Origin: Hymenobacter sp. J193 | Lineage (GTDB): Bacteria > Bacteroidota > Bacteroidia > Cytophagales > Hymenobacteraceae | DNA: 64,000 nt | Direction of reading: 5' to 3' | Assembly (NCBI RefSeq): GCF_024700075.1 | Contig: NZ_JAJONE010000001.1 | Coordinates: 4,239,001 to 4,303,000 of the forward strand | Shown here: piece after piece, positions 1 through 7,908 of the stretch | Layout: each line of letters starts with the position of its first letter | Numbering within the stretch: position 1 is the first letter of the stretch | The notes under the pieces: generated by a model | Seen by the model: the letters and a program-made list of their open reading frames with translations, nothing else | Databases searched by the model: none | What the model was told of the DNA's origin: nothing | Translations under genes and position numbers: made by a program

Positions 1-360
1 AACAGGTTTTCGAGCAGCCAGATGCAGGAGGCGCAGTGCATCTGCGGAATAGCGAAGGTGAGCCGGCTGAGTGTGGGCGAGCGAAACGCCAGCAGCTGGC
101 TTTGCACCGATTCCAGGTCGAGGTAGTCGAAGCGGCCGGGTAGCTCCAGCTTCCTTTACTTTCTGGCCGGGCTTCTCGTCGAGGCGGTAGTAGGTGCTGC
201 ATAGGTTGCTGGCGTCAAGCAGCTCATACACGGCCTTGCAGCCCTGGCAGCAGAAGTGCAGCGTGGGCCGGGCTGCCAGCCGGACAGGTTCCGCGGGGCA
301 GTCGTCGCCGCAGTGGGAGCAGGCCAGGTAAGTGAGGGGCGGGGCAGTGGCAGTAGGCAC
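1..360 (-). pseudogene. Heavy-metal (copper) P-type ATPase, N-terminal part, frameshifted; runs off the window
   Basis: The minus strand encodes the start of a CcoI/FixI-like copper-translocating P-type ATPase, a membrane pump known to serve cbb3 oxidase assembly. Visible are an N-terminal CSHCGDDC cysteine cluster, a CCQGC motif, and then a heavy-metal-binding MHCASC motif followed by a helix (IWLLENL). The first two motifs and the last lie in different frames. The frame changes at about 142-158, and removing one base there joins the two halves. The start is uncertain: no in-frame ATG exists after the upstream stop, and GTG at 360 is the best candidate. The transmembrane and ATPase domains lie beyond position 1. 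The CcoI subtype is inferred from the CCQGC plus HMA layout. Confidence 0.72.
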
Positions 361-543
361 AGGCAGGCAGACTAGTGGAAACCCAAAGCTCCGGCACGCT
401 GCCCGCCAAAAAGCTGACGAACGTCAGTCCCCAGGCTGATTCATCTCAGCCCCCAAGCTGGGACCGAACCCGCATCTTTGTGCTGTTGTTCCAGGACGGT
501 CGGGCGGAAGCTGCTTTCGGTCCGGCCGTTTTTGCCTGTTTTT

Positions 544-1038
544 ATGTCCCGCTCCCTTGCCACTGGTTCGTTGCTGCTGGTACTGGCCCTGTTCGTGTGG
601 GCCGGTATGGTTGGCGGTATTTCCTTTCTCGAAGCCCCGCTTAAGTTTACCGCTCCCCATATTACCGTGCCGCTGGGCCTGGGCATTGGCCGCATCGTGT
701 TTGCCGCCCTGAATAAAGCGGAGCTGCTGCTGGCCGCTGTGGCCGTAGGCAGCGCAGTTTACGTGCGTGTGCCGGCTCACCTGGCGGGCGCGCTGGGTTT
801 GCTCAGCAGTATTCTGCTGCTCCAGACCTTCTGGCTGCTGCCGGCCCTCGACGTGCGGGCCCTGGCGCTGCTGGCCGGCCGCCCGGCCCCGCCCAGCTCC
901 CTGCACATGGTTTATATTGGGCTGGAAGTCGTGAAGCTGCTTACCCTGCTGCTCACTGGTAGCTGGGCGTTTCGGTGGACGTTACAGGCCGCCCGCGAAC
1001 AGAGCCTCAACCGGCGCGCCGGGCAGCTGGCCGCCTGA
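544..1038 (+). CDS. Small integral membrane protein, about four helices (DUF4149-like)
   Basis: A 164-residue hydrophobic protein with about four membrane segments (roughly residues 5-30, 45-65, 70-95 and 120-145). The G-F-L-E-A-P-L-K-F stretch after helix 1 resembles small DUF4149-type membrane proteins, but the family assignment is tentative. ATG 544 is preferred over a further upstream start because the extension encodes no sensible signal. It sits between a divergent copper ATPase and a truncated globin 22 bp downstream, with which it probably forms a transcription unit. No catalytic residues are apparent. Confidence 0.7.
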   Translation: MSRSLATGSLLLVLALFVWAGMVGGISFLEAPLKFTAPHITVPLGLGIGRIVFAALNKAELLLAAVAVGSAVYVRVPAHLAGALGLLSSILLLQTFWLLPALDVRALALLAGRPAPPSSLHMVYIGLEVVKLLTLLLTGSWAFRWTLQAAREQSLNRRAGQLAA

Positions 1039-1060
1039 ATAATACCTGTTTGTTTCTGCC

Positions 1061-1450
1061 ATGACTGATTCCCGCCCCGATATTCAAACCGAAGCCGACG
1101 TGCAGCGCCTGGTCGATGCGTTCTACCTGAAAGTCAACCAGGACGATTTGCTTAGCCCCGTATTCAACGGCTTTGCCCACGTCGACTGGGCCCGGCACCT
1201 GCCCATTATGTACGATTTCTGGAGCAGCCTGCTGCTGGGCACCTCGCGCTATAGCGGGCGGCCCTTCCCCAAGCACATGCCACTGCCCGTGAATGCCACG
1301 CACTTTAGCCGCTGGCTGCAGCTTTTCGAGGCGACGGTAGATGAGCTCTTCGCCGGCCCCGTAGCCGACACCGCCAAAGTACGGGCCCTGAACATTGCCA
1401 CGATGTTTGAGTATCGCCTGCGCAAGCGCGACCCGCTGTCCTTGCTGTAG
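1061..1450 (+). CDS. Group III truncated hemoglobin
   Basis: A 129-residue 2-on-2 globin. It matches the group III pattern: LxxLVDxFY near the N-terminus, an H-L-P-I-M-Y-D-F-W stretch, G-R-P-F-P-K-H-M-P-L, and the proximal-histidine region T-H-F-S-R-W-L-x-L-F. Such proteins bind heme and O2 or NO in the cytoplasm; the physiological role in this group is not settled. It follows the membrane protein at 544-1038 closely and ends just before a strong bidirectional terminator. Nearby copper ATPase and sensor-regulator genes suggest a respiratory or low-oxygen setting, which is inference. Confidence 0.9.
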   Translation: MTDSRPDIQTEADVQRLVDAFYLKVNQDDLLSPVFNGFAHVDWARHLPIMYDFWSSLLLGTSRYSGRPFPKHMPLPVNATHFSRWLQLFEATVDELFAGPVADTAKVRALNIATMFEYRLRKRDPLSLL

Positions 1451-1463
1451 AAAATAAGTACTG

Positions 1464-1507
1464 CCAAAAAGGGGCTGTCAACATACAGGTTGGCAGCCCC
1501 TTTTTGG
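1464..1507. terminator. Bidirectional intrinsic terminator
   Basis: GC-rich stem (AAAAAGGGGCTG paired with CAGCCCCTTTTT) with a run of T on either strand, placed between the convergent globin and cupin genes. Confidence 0.85.
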
Positions 1508-1519
1508 TGGTAGTAGCCT

Positions 1520-1828
1520 CTACCGGAAAATCAGAATACGGGCTTCTTCCAGGCAGGAAAGGGAGTGAGGCGCCCCGGCGGAAATAATGACGTAGTCGCC
1601 GGCCGTAACTTCGGTTGGCTGGTCTTCCTGCGTAATGATAAGGCGGCCGGCCAGCACCGTCACGAATACGTCGACGGGCGCGTGGTGAGTGGACATAACC
1701 TCGCCGGCGCGGAAGGACTTGTAAATAACTTTCTGGCCGCTTTTATCGAGCAACACCAGGGCTTTCTGCTCGCCGACGGGCATATGGCCGCCGCTTAGCA
1801 GGCTACCGCTTTTCAGAGGTGGGTACAT
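1520..1828 (-). CDS. Cupin-domain protein
   Basis: A 102-residue single-domain cupin. It has the conserved barrel pattern: an M-S-T-H-H-A-P segment with metal-ligand histidines, V-L-A-G-R-L strand, G-D-Y-V-I-I, and G-A-P-H-S-L carrying the second-motif histidine. Small cupins of this type bind a metal or small ligand in the cytoplasm; the substrate cannot be told. ATG 1828 gives the usual length. It converges with the globin gene across a shared terminator. Confidence 0.8.
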   Translation of the reverse strand: MYPPLKSGSLLSGGHMPVGEQKALVLLDKSGQKVIYKSFRAGEVMSTHHAPVDVFVTVLAGRLIITQEDQPTEVTAGDYVIISAGAPHSLSCLEEARILIFR

Positions 1829-1983
1829 GAGGAATGGGGATGAGGTGGACGGGTCTGGCCCGGTTTGCTGGCTTAAAGCACGAGCATTTGCCCCGGCTTA
1901 CCCATGACGAAAATCACGAACTCCGCTGAGTAGTGGCAGGCTTTCCAGGCAGCAGCCAGGACTTGCCTGGGCCTAACACAGGA

Positions 1984-2008
1984 AAAGCCGTCGGGGCTCG
2001 ACGGCTTT
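1984..2008 (-). terminator. Terminator of the kinase/regulator operon
   Basis: Stem AAAGCCGTC/GACGGCTTT followed by T residues on the minus strand, 26 bp beyond the regulator stop. Confidence 0.75.
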
Positions 2009-2033
2009 GCTGAAAGCTTTTCAAATAAGTGGC

Positions 2034-3089
2034 TTACCAATGTGCCCGGCGCAGCTTGTCGGGCTGCAGTACCCGGATGTTTTTGGGTGTCAGCTCGATC
2101 AGGCCGTCGTTTTTGAACTCGCTCAGGGTACGAATCAGCGACTCAGGGGCCGTGCCGACCAAGGCCGCCATGTCGTCGCGGGAGAGGTAGATGGCCGCGT
2201 CGGGGGCCGTGGCGGCCTGCTCGTGCATGCGCAGCAGCGTGTCGGCCACGCGGCGCCGGATGGAGTTGTATGCCATGCCCAGCAGCTGCTCTTCCCGCTC
2301 GGTTACCCGGCCCGCCAGCAGCCGGATAAACTGCTGACCCACCGCCGGGTTGCGCAGCAGCTGGGAGAAGTCGTCGCGCGGAATGTAAACCAGCTCCGAG
2401 TCGTCCAGGGCCACGGCCGAGTCGTTGTGGGGTGTTTGCTCAAGCAATGGCAGGTAGCCGAAAAACTCGCCGGGCCCGTAGACGCCCGTTATCAGCTCCT
2501 TGCCGCCGGCCGTGGCTTTAAGCGTTTTCACCCGGCCCGCCTTTACGAAATACACCCGCGTGGGCTCATCACCTTCCAGGTAGATATCCTGCTTTTTGCG
2601 GATGCTGTGCACTTTACGGTCGGCTGAGAGGCTTTGGAGGTTGCCCACGGCGCGTGCGTCATCCAAGAACTCACTTAGCCCGTTCGGTGCCTGCAGGTCG
2701 TACTCAGCTTTGAGGTGGCGGAAGCGGTTGAGCCGCCCGGTAATGGCGCTCAGCAGCTCGGCTTCGTCGAAGGGTTTGGTCAGGTAATCATCGGCACCCA
2801 GCTCCATACCGCGGCGCAGGTCCGTGCGCTCGGTTTTGGCGGTCAGGAAGATGAAGGGCACGCCCGAGAGCTGCGGGTTCTGGGTGAAGATGTGCAGCAC
2901 GCCGTAGCCGTCGAGCACCGGCATCATGATGTCGCACACCACCAGGTCGGGCCTGGTGGCCAGCGCCTGCTCCACGCCTATTTTTCCGTTTTCGGCGGTC
3001 AGGACGTTGTAGCCGGCCAGCTCCAGCAGCTCGGCGGTGTTTTCGCGAATCAGCTCGTTGTCCTCAATCAGCAGGATGGTGGTCTTCAT
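2034..3089 (-). CDS. Response regulator fused to a Crp/Fnr-family transcription factor
   Basis: A 351-residue protein with a receiver domain (about 1-120; acidic pair E9/D10, phospho-acceptor D53, T83, K105), a cyclic-nucleotide-binding beta-roll (about 155-270) and a C-terminal Crp-type winged helix (about 280-345). The recognition helix reads P-E-S-L-I-R, keeping the Glu and Arg of the family. Only one cysteine (C52) is seen, so an Fnr-type iron-sulfur cluster is ruled out. It is predicted to be a DNA-binding output controlled by phosphorylation. Its start overlaps the kinase gene by 26 bp, which implies translational coupling. Targets are unknown. Confidence 0.9.
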   Translation of the reverse strand: MKTTILLIEDNELIRENTAELLELAGYNVLTAENGKIGVEQALATRPDLVVCDIMMPVLDGYGVLHIFTQNPQLSGVPFIFLTAKTERTDLRRGMELGADDYLTKPFDEAELLSAITGRLNRFRHLKAEYDLQAPNGLSEFLDDARAVGNLQSLSADRKVHSIRKKQDIYLEGDEPTRVYFVKAGRVKTLKATAGGKELITGVYGPGEFFGYLPLLEQTPHNDSAVALDDSELVYIPRDDFSQLLRNPAVGQQFIRLLAGRVTEREEQLLGMAYNSIRRRVADTLLRMHEQAATAPDAAIYLSRDDMAALVGTAPESLIRTLSEFKNDGLIELTPKNIRVLQPDKLRRAHW

Positions 3090-4677
3090 AAGGAATGGTA
3101 ATGGTCACAGTGGTGCCCGCGTTCAGCTCGCTCTGCAGGGAAATGGTGCCGCGCATCAGCTCCAGGTACTTGGCAATGATGTAGAGGCCCAGGCCCGTGC
3201 CGGGCACGTTGGCCGCGCTGCGGGCCCGGAAAAACCGCTCGAATAAGTGCTCCTGGTCTTCTTTAGAAATGCCCACGCCCTGGTCCTGCACGCGCAACGT
3301 CAGCAGGCCGGGCTGGCAGTCGGCCTGCAGCGAAACGACGGAATTCTCCCCCGAGTACTTGATGGCGTTGGAAAGCAAGTTCACCAGAATTTTGCGCAGC
3401 AGCGACGCGTCGAGGCGTACCGAGCCGGGGCAGGCCAGGTGCTGCTCGATGCGCTGCCCGGTCTTGAGCATGCCCTGCACGCTGGTGGCCGTTTCCAGCA
3501 GCAGAGCCGCCAGGTCCAGATCGGTAGGGTGGGCTACGATACGGCCTTCCTCGATGCGGCCCACCGACAGGAATTCCTCCAGGATATCGTTCAGGTGGTT
3601 TACGGAGGCGCGGATGCGGTGCAGGTGCTTGAGGCGCTTGTCCTGCTGCTCGGAGGCGGGGTATTTCTCGATGAGGGTGGCTGAGGTGAGCACGGCCGTG
3701 AGCGGGGTGCGAAACTCGTGCGAGGCCATACTCACGAAGCGCGACTTCAGCTCCCCCAGCTCCTGCTCCGCGGCCAGGGCCTGGGTCAGCTCCTGGCTGC
3801 GCTGCTCCAGCTGCTCCAGGGTGCTGAGCAGGGCATGGGTGCGGTCGGCCACTTTCTGCTCCAGGTCGGCGTTGAGGCGCTCCACGTGCTGGCGCTGGGC
3901 AATCAGCTCCCGCTCGGCTTCCTTTTTAAAGGTGATATCAAGCACGTAGGCCACTACGTACAGCTCCTGGTCGAGGTAAAAGTAGCTCAGGCTGACTTCC
4001 ACCGGAAACACGGAGCCGTCCTTGCGCTGGCCCAGCAGGTCGCGGTTGTGGCCCATGCCGCGCACGGCGGGCTGCTCGTTGAAGGACTCGCGTAGCTTTT
4101 GGTGGTTGCGACCGGCGGCGTTGGGCACCAGCACATCGATGCTGTAGCCCACCAGCTCCTGCACGTCGTACCCAAACAGCTTACCCGAAAGCTCATTGGC
4201 TGAGACAATGATGCCGGGCCGGTCGCACACGATGATGCCGATGGTAGCATTGGCAAACACGGCCTCGAAGCGCCGCACGCTGTGGGCCAGGTCCCGCTCA
4301 GCCTGCTGCAGACGGCTTTGTTTGGCGAGGCGAACCAGGAGAAATGGCTGCCCCTCGGCTTCAAAATACGTCAGCTCAATACGGCTCCAGAAGGAGTTGC
4401 CAGCATAGCCCCGAAGCTCCGCTTCCAGCTCGTGGCGGCCGTTGCGGCGGGTTTGCTCGCACAGGCCCTGCCACTGCTCCTCGGTCCAGGGCGTTACGCG
4501 CAGCGTGCGGAGCGGGGCGGCCAGCAGGGCCTCTTCCGATGGGTAGCCCAGCAGCTTCACACCCGCCGGATTCACCTGCGTAAACCAGCCCGTGCTCAAA
4601 TCATACATCCCCACAAATTCCGGGGCGCGGGCATAAAGTAGTTCCAGCAGGGCAGTGGCGTGAGCAGTGGGCAACAT
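3064..4677 (-). CDS. Soluble PAS-PAS sensor histidine kinase
   Basis: About 537 residues from ATG 4677 (a TTG 27 bp upstream is less likely). Two PAS domains (about 10-115 and 130-255) are followed by a coiled coil (about 255-305), a HisKA domain with the phospho-histidine in M-A-S-H-E-F-R-T-P (about H320), and a HATPase_c domain with an N-box (N-L-L-S-N-A-I-K-Y), G1 (D-Q-G-V-G-I) and a late G-T-G-L-G-L. No transmembrane segment is seen, so it senses a cytoplasmic cue. Its 3' end overlaps the receiver-Crp gene, its likely partner. Confidence 0.92.
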   Translation of the reverse strand: MLPTAHATALLELLYARAPEFVGMYDLSTGWFTQVNPAGVKLLGYPSEEALLAAPLRTLRVTPWTEEQWQGLCEQTRRNGRHELEAELRGYAGNSFWSRIELTYFEAEGQPFLLVRLAKQSRLQQAERDLAHSVRRFEAVFANATIGIIVCDRPGIIVSANELSGKLFGYDVQELVGYSIDVLVPNAAGRNHQKLRESFNEQPAVRGMGHNRDLLGQRKDGSVFPVEVSLSYFYLDQELYVVAYVLDITFKKEAERELIAQRQHVERLNADLEQKVADRTHALLSTLEQLEQRSQELTQALAAEQELGELKSRFVSMASHEFRTPLTAVLTSATLIEKYPASEQQDKRLKHLHRIRASVNHLNDILEEFLSVGRIEEGRIVAHPTDLDLAALLLETATSVQGMLKTGQRIEQHLACPGSVRLDASLLRKILVNLLSNAIKYSGENSVVSLQADCQPGLLTLRVQDQGVGISKEDQEHLFERFFRARSAANVPGTGLGLYIIAKYLELMRGTISLQSELNAGTTVTITIPYEDHHPAD

Positions 4678-4859
4678 AGGGGATGAAGCGGACACAGGTA
4701 GCAAAGCTAAATACCAATGCTGCCCCTAAGGTACGCAGGGGAGCCCACCTGAAAGCATTCCTGGAAGCTGATAAAAGTCAGCCGGCCAGCTGATGGCCAT
4801 CATGCTTCAGGCCGGGGCAGGGCGGTAAGTTTGTCGCTCCACGCTTGTTTCAGGTCCCG

Positions 4860-5208
4860 ATGACAACCCCCAGCTTCCCCATTTACCGGGCCAGCTGAGG
4901 CGGCAGTGCTACTGGTATTGCTGCCGGTGGCCACGGCCGCTACGCATTCGTCGCAGACGGCCACGAATACGTTTCTGAACACCGTGCAGCACAAGCTGGA
5001 GCCCGTCATCCGACTGCTACGCATTCAGGAAGCCAGCCACCCCGCCGTGGTGCGCAGCTTTCAGCCTGATGAGCTGCCGGCCATGGTACTGGTGCAGCAT
5101 GGGGTCGAGCTTTGGCGCCAGCAGGGGCTGCCCGACGGGGAGGCCATTATCTCCTTGCTGTTAAGCAAAGTCCAGCCGCTTAGCACCCCCACTACCCTCA
5201 TATCTTAG
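4860..5208 (+). CDS. Thioredoxin-fold-like protein lacking CxxC, probably frameshifted near its start
   Basis: The open frame 4906-5208 (GTG start) encodes about 100 residues that read like the second half of a thioredoxin fold: a strand (L-L-V-L-L-P), helix, then R-L-L-R-I-Q, V-V-R-S-F-Q, a probable cis-Pro segment E-L-P-A-M-V-L-V, and G-V-E-L-W-R-Q-Q-G-L. No redox CxxC is present, so it is not a disulfide reductase. An ATG at 4860 in another frame reads M-T-T-P-S-F-P-I-Y-R-A-S and then stops; dropping one base near 4895 joins it to the main frame. The fold assignment is by eye. It diverges from the kinase operon. Confidence 0.5.
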
Positions 5209-5787
5209 GGTATAGTCCCCTTAAAGAGGTCTGGGCCCGGATGAGGCGGAGCAAAAGAGCCTTGCGGCCTGGGTAGGAGGCAACAGGCCCCCGTGAAGCT
5301 ATGCCGTTTCCAGTCGTATGACTGGGCAAAAAGCTGATGTAGCTGCTCCACGCTGACGACCAGCGGTTCAGTGTCTCTCAGCGCGACAGGGGGTATGGTT
5401 TCCGGGTGGCCGTAGCCGTTGGGGCTCTACCAATATCGAGCAGTTGTTTGCAGCCGGTTGCGCCGCCTGCTTCGGAAATACTGTCTTTCATGCTGCCCGG
5501 CCTTAACAATCGGCTACATCCTCCCACCATCCCCGGTTATGCGCCATAAACAGTGCCTGCTCGCCGCGGATATCCGCCGGTTCGGATACGTGCGCCCGCA
5601 GCCGGACAGATGGCTCTTTTTGCTCCCGGCTGTTACTGAAAATGCCCTGTCCTTCGCTTTGAGCAAGCAATTCTCTGGGTTCTGCCTGGCCGCTTGCCTC
5701 CCTGGTCTGGGGGCACTCAGCTGTTAGGCCGCCGAACTTCGTATATAGCAACGCAGTCCTTCACGGTGCACGCCTATCGAGAATCGT
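5209..5787. other. Gap without a firm gene; possible coding remnant on the minus strand
   Basis: No convincing gene fills this stretch. On the minus strand, between about 5430 and 5205, a frame without a clear start reads like protein (for example E-P-L-V-V-S-V-E-Q-L-H-Q-L-F) and could be the tail of a decayed or frameshifted gene. The rest, including the promoter side of the hydrolase gene at 5788, shows nothing recognisable. Confidence 0.35.
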
Positions 5788-6600
5788 ATGAATGTATTAC
5801 AACGGCACCATGTCCGCGTGTCCGGGACCGGGCAGCAGGTCATGGTATTTGTACACGGCTTTGGCTGCGACCAGCAGATGTGGCGCCTGGTAGCCCCGGC
5901 CTTTGAGGCGGAGTACCGCGTGGTGCTGCTCGACTTGGTGGGCGCCGGCAACTCTGACTTAACAGCCTACACCCCCGCCCGCTACAGCACCCTGGCCGCG
6001 CACGCCGAAGACGTGCGCGAAGTACTACAGGCGCTGGATGCGCGCGAGGTGATATTCGTGGGACACTCCGTGAGTGCCATGATTGGGGTACTGGCGGCCG
6101 CGCAGGAGCCCACGCGGTTTTCCCGGCTCATTCTTGTGAGCCCCTCGCCGCACTACCTCAACAAGGCCGGCTACCCCGGCGGCTTCGAACCGGAAGATAT
6201 TGAGGAGCTCTTGGAGGCTATGGACAGCAACTACCTCGGCTGGTCGGCCGCGTTTGCCCCTGTGGTAATGGATACGCCCGAACAGCCGGCGCTGACGGCC
6301 GAGCTTACCAACAGCTTTTGCCGCACCGACCCGGCCATTGCCCGGCATTTTGCCCGGGTAACGTTTCTGGGGGACAACCGCGACGACCTGCCTGGTGTGC
6401 GTACCCCAGCCCTGATTCTGCAGAGTGCCCGCGACCTGATTGCGCCGCTGGCCGTGGGGGCCTACGTACACCAGCAACTGGCCGGCAGCGAGTTAGTGGT
6501 GCTGAACACCTCGGGCCATTGCCCCCACGTCAGCGCGCCTGAAGCCACCGTGGCGGCCATGCGGGCCTACCTGCAGCAAACACGGCCGCTCTCCGTATGA
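5788..6600 (+). CDS. RsbQ-like alpha/beta hydrolase
   Basis: A 270-residue alpha/beta hydrolase of the RsbQ/KAI2/D14 subgroup. The catalytic triad is visible at matching spacing: S94 in G-H-S-V-S, D216 in S-A-R-D-L-I and H244 in S-G-H-C-P-H; the oxyanion region is F-V-H-G-F-G. In Bacillus, RsbQ works with the PAS phosphatase RsbP to signal energy stress, and plant relatives are small-molecule receptors. Here the gene overlaps the following PAS histidine kinase by 4 bp (ATGA), so the hydrolase probably makes, destroys or presents a ligand for that kinase. Family and triad are direct; the signalling role is inferred. Confidence 0.9.
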   Translation: MNVLQRHHVRVSGTGQQVMVFVHGFGCDQQMWRLVAPAFEAEYRVVLLDLVGAGNSDLTAYTPARYSTLAAHAEDVREVLQALDAREVIFVGHSVSAMIGVLAAAQEPTRFSRLILVSPSPHYLNKAGYPGGFEPEDIEELLEAMDSNYLGWSAAFAPVVMDTPEQPALTAELTNSFCRTDPAIARHFARVTFLGDNRDDLPGVRTPALILQSARDLIAPLAVGAYVHQQLAGSELVVLNTSGHCPHVSAPEATVAAMRAYLQQTRPLSV

Positions 6601-7799
6601 GCGCGCCCAGTGACGAGCCGGAGCGGCCCGCTGGCCTGGACCTGCGCCTGACTCAGGAAAGCGCCGAGGACCTGTACGAGCAAGCGCCCTGCGGCTACTG
6701 TTCCTGTCTGCCCGATGGTACGCTGGTCAAGCTTAACCAGACCCTGCTTGCCTGGCTTGGCTACGCCCGCGAGGAAGTGGTGGCGCAGCGCACCTTGCAG
6801 CACTTATTGACCATTGGCGGGGCGCTCCACTTTGAGATGCACGGGATGCCGCTGCTGCTGCTGCAGGGGCATGTACGCGAGCTAAGCTACCAGCTGCGCC
6901 GCAAGGATGGCACCAGCCTGCCCGTGCTGCTGAACGCTGATTTGGTGCGCGACTGGGACGGCTCACCGCTGGTGATGCGAATTATGCTCGTTGACATCAC
7001 CGACCGGCGGCAGTACGAGCTGGAGCTGCTGCGAACCAAGAACCTGGCTGAGCAACAGCGGGAGCAGCTGGCCCAGGCCAATGCGGCCCTGCAAACGAGC
7101 AATGAGCAGCTGCGGCGCGCCAACGTGGACCTGGACAGCTTTATCTACTCCGCCTCGCACGATCTAAGGCTGCCCATTACCAATATTGAAGGTCTGGTAC
7201 AGCTGCTGCGGGAGCAGCTGGCAGAAGAACAGGGGCCGACCGGGGAGCTGCAGCCCGTGCTTGCCATGATGCAGGAGTCGGTGGAACGGTTCAAGCGCAC
7301 CATTGAGCACCTGAGCGACGTGACCAAGCTGCAGAAAGAACACGCGCCGCCCACCACCGATGTGCCGCTGTGGCCGGTGGTAGAGGATGTATGCCAGGAC
7401 CTGAAGCCGCTTATTGTCGCTACCGGGGCCACGCTAGAGGTGGATGTGGCTGCTTGCCCCACCGTGCCGTTTTCCACCAAGTACCTGCGCTCTGTGGTTT
7501 ACAACCTGCTCAGCAACGCGCTCAAGTTCCGCCACCCCGACCGCGTGCCGCAGGTGCAGATTCGGTGCCGAAGCGAAGCGGCATATGTTGTGCTGGAGGT
7601 GCAGGACAATGGCCTGGGCATTGAGCAAGCTTACCATGCCGAACTGTTCATCATGTTCCGGCGCCTGCACAACCATGTAGAGGGCTCAGGCATCGGGCTG
7701 TTTATGGTCAAGCGCAGCGTGGAAAACCAGGGTGGCAAGGTAGAGGTGCGCAGTACGCCGGGGGTGGGCTCGACTTTCACGGTCTACTTCCGGCGCTGA
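6597..7799 (+). CDS. PAS sensor histidine kinase paired with the RsbQ-like hydrolase
   Basis: 400 residues, cytoplasmic. An N-terminal PAS domain (about 25-140) begins with the A-P-C-G-Y-C-S segment typical of PAS domains in RsbP/RsbU-like proteins. A coiled coil (about 140-185) leads to a HisKA-type helix with phospho-acceptor H188 (A-S-H-D-L-R-L-P) and a HATPase_c domain with N-box N-L-L-S-N-A-L-K-F, G1 D-N-G-L-G-I and G2 G-S-G-I-G-L. No receiver or output domain is attached, and no response regulator lies next to it. Translation is probably coupled to the hydrolase gene through the ATGA overlap. Confidence 0.9.
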   Translation: MSAPSDEPERPAGLDLRLTQESAEDLYEQAPCGYCSCLPDGTLVKLNQTLLAWLGYAREEVVAQRTLQHLLTIGGALHFEMHGMPLLLLQGHVRELSYQLRRKDGTSLPVLLNADLVRDWDGSPLVMRIMLVDITDRRQYELELLRTKNLAEQQREQLAQANAALQTSNEQLRRANVDLDSFIYSASHDLRLPITNIEGLVQLLREQLAEEQGPTGELQPVLAMMQESVERFKRTIEHLSDVTKLQKEHAPPTTDVPLWPVVEDVCQDLKPLIVATGATLEVDVAACPTVPFSTKYLRSVVYNLLSNALKFRHPDRVPQVQIRCRSEAAYVVLEVQDNGLGIEQAYHAELFIMFRRLHNHVEGSGIGLFMVKRSVENQGGKVEVRSTPGVGSTFTVYFRR

Positions 7800-7908
7800 G
7801 GGCCGGGTAGAGGGCCGTTCAGCAAAAGAGTTTCTTCCACCGAACTCCATCAGCGAAAGAAGGAAGGCCTTTTGCCCGCTGATGCGCTTGGTGCTTACGG
7901 GTGCCGCG

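Noticed and set aside
5419..5751. Small overlapping frames on both strands (102 and 82 aa)
   Set aside because: Cys-rich, unstructured composition with no ribosome-binding site or homology that I recognise.
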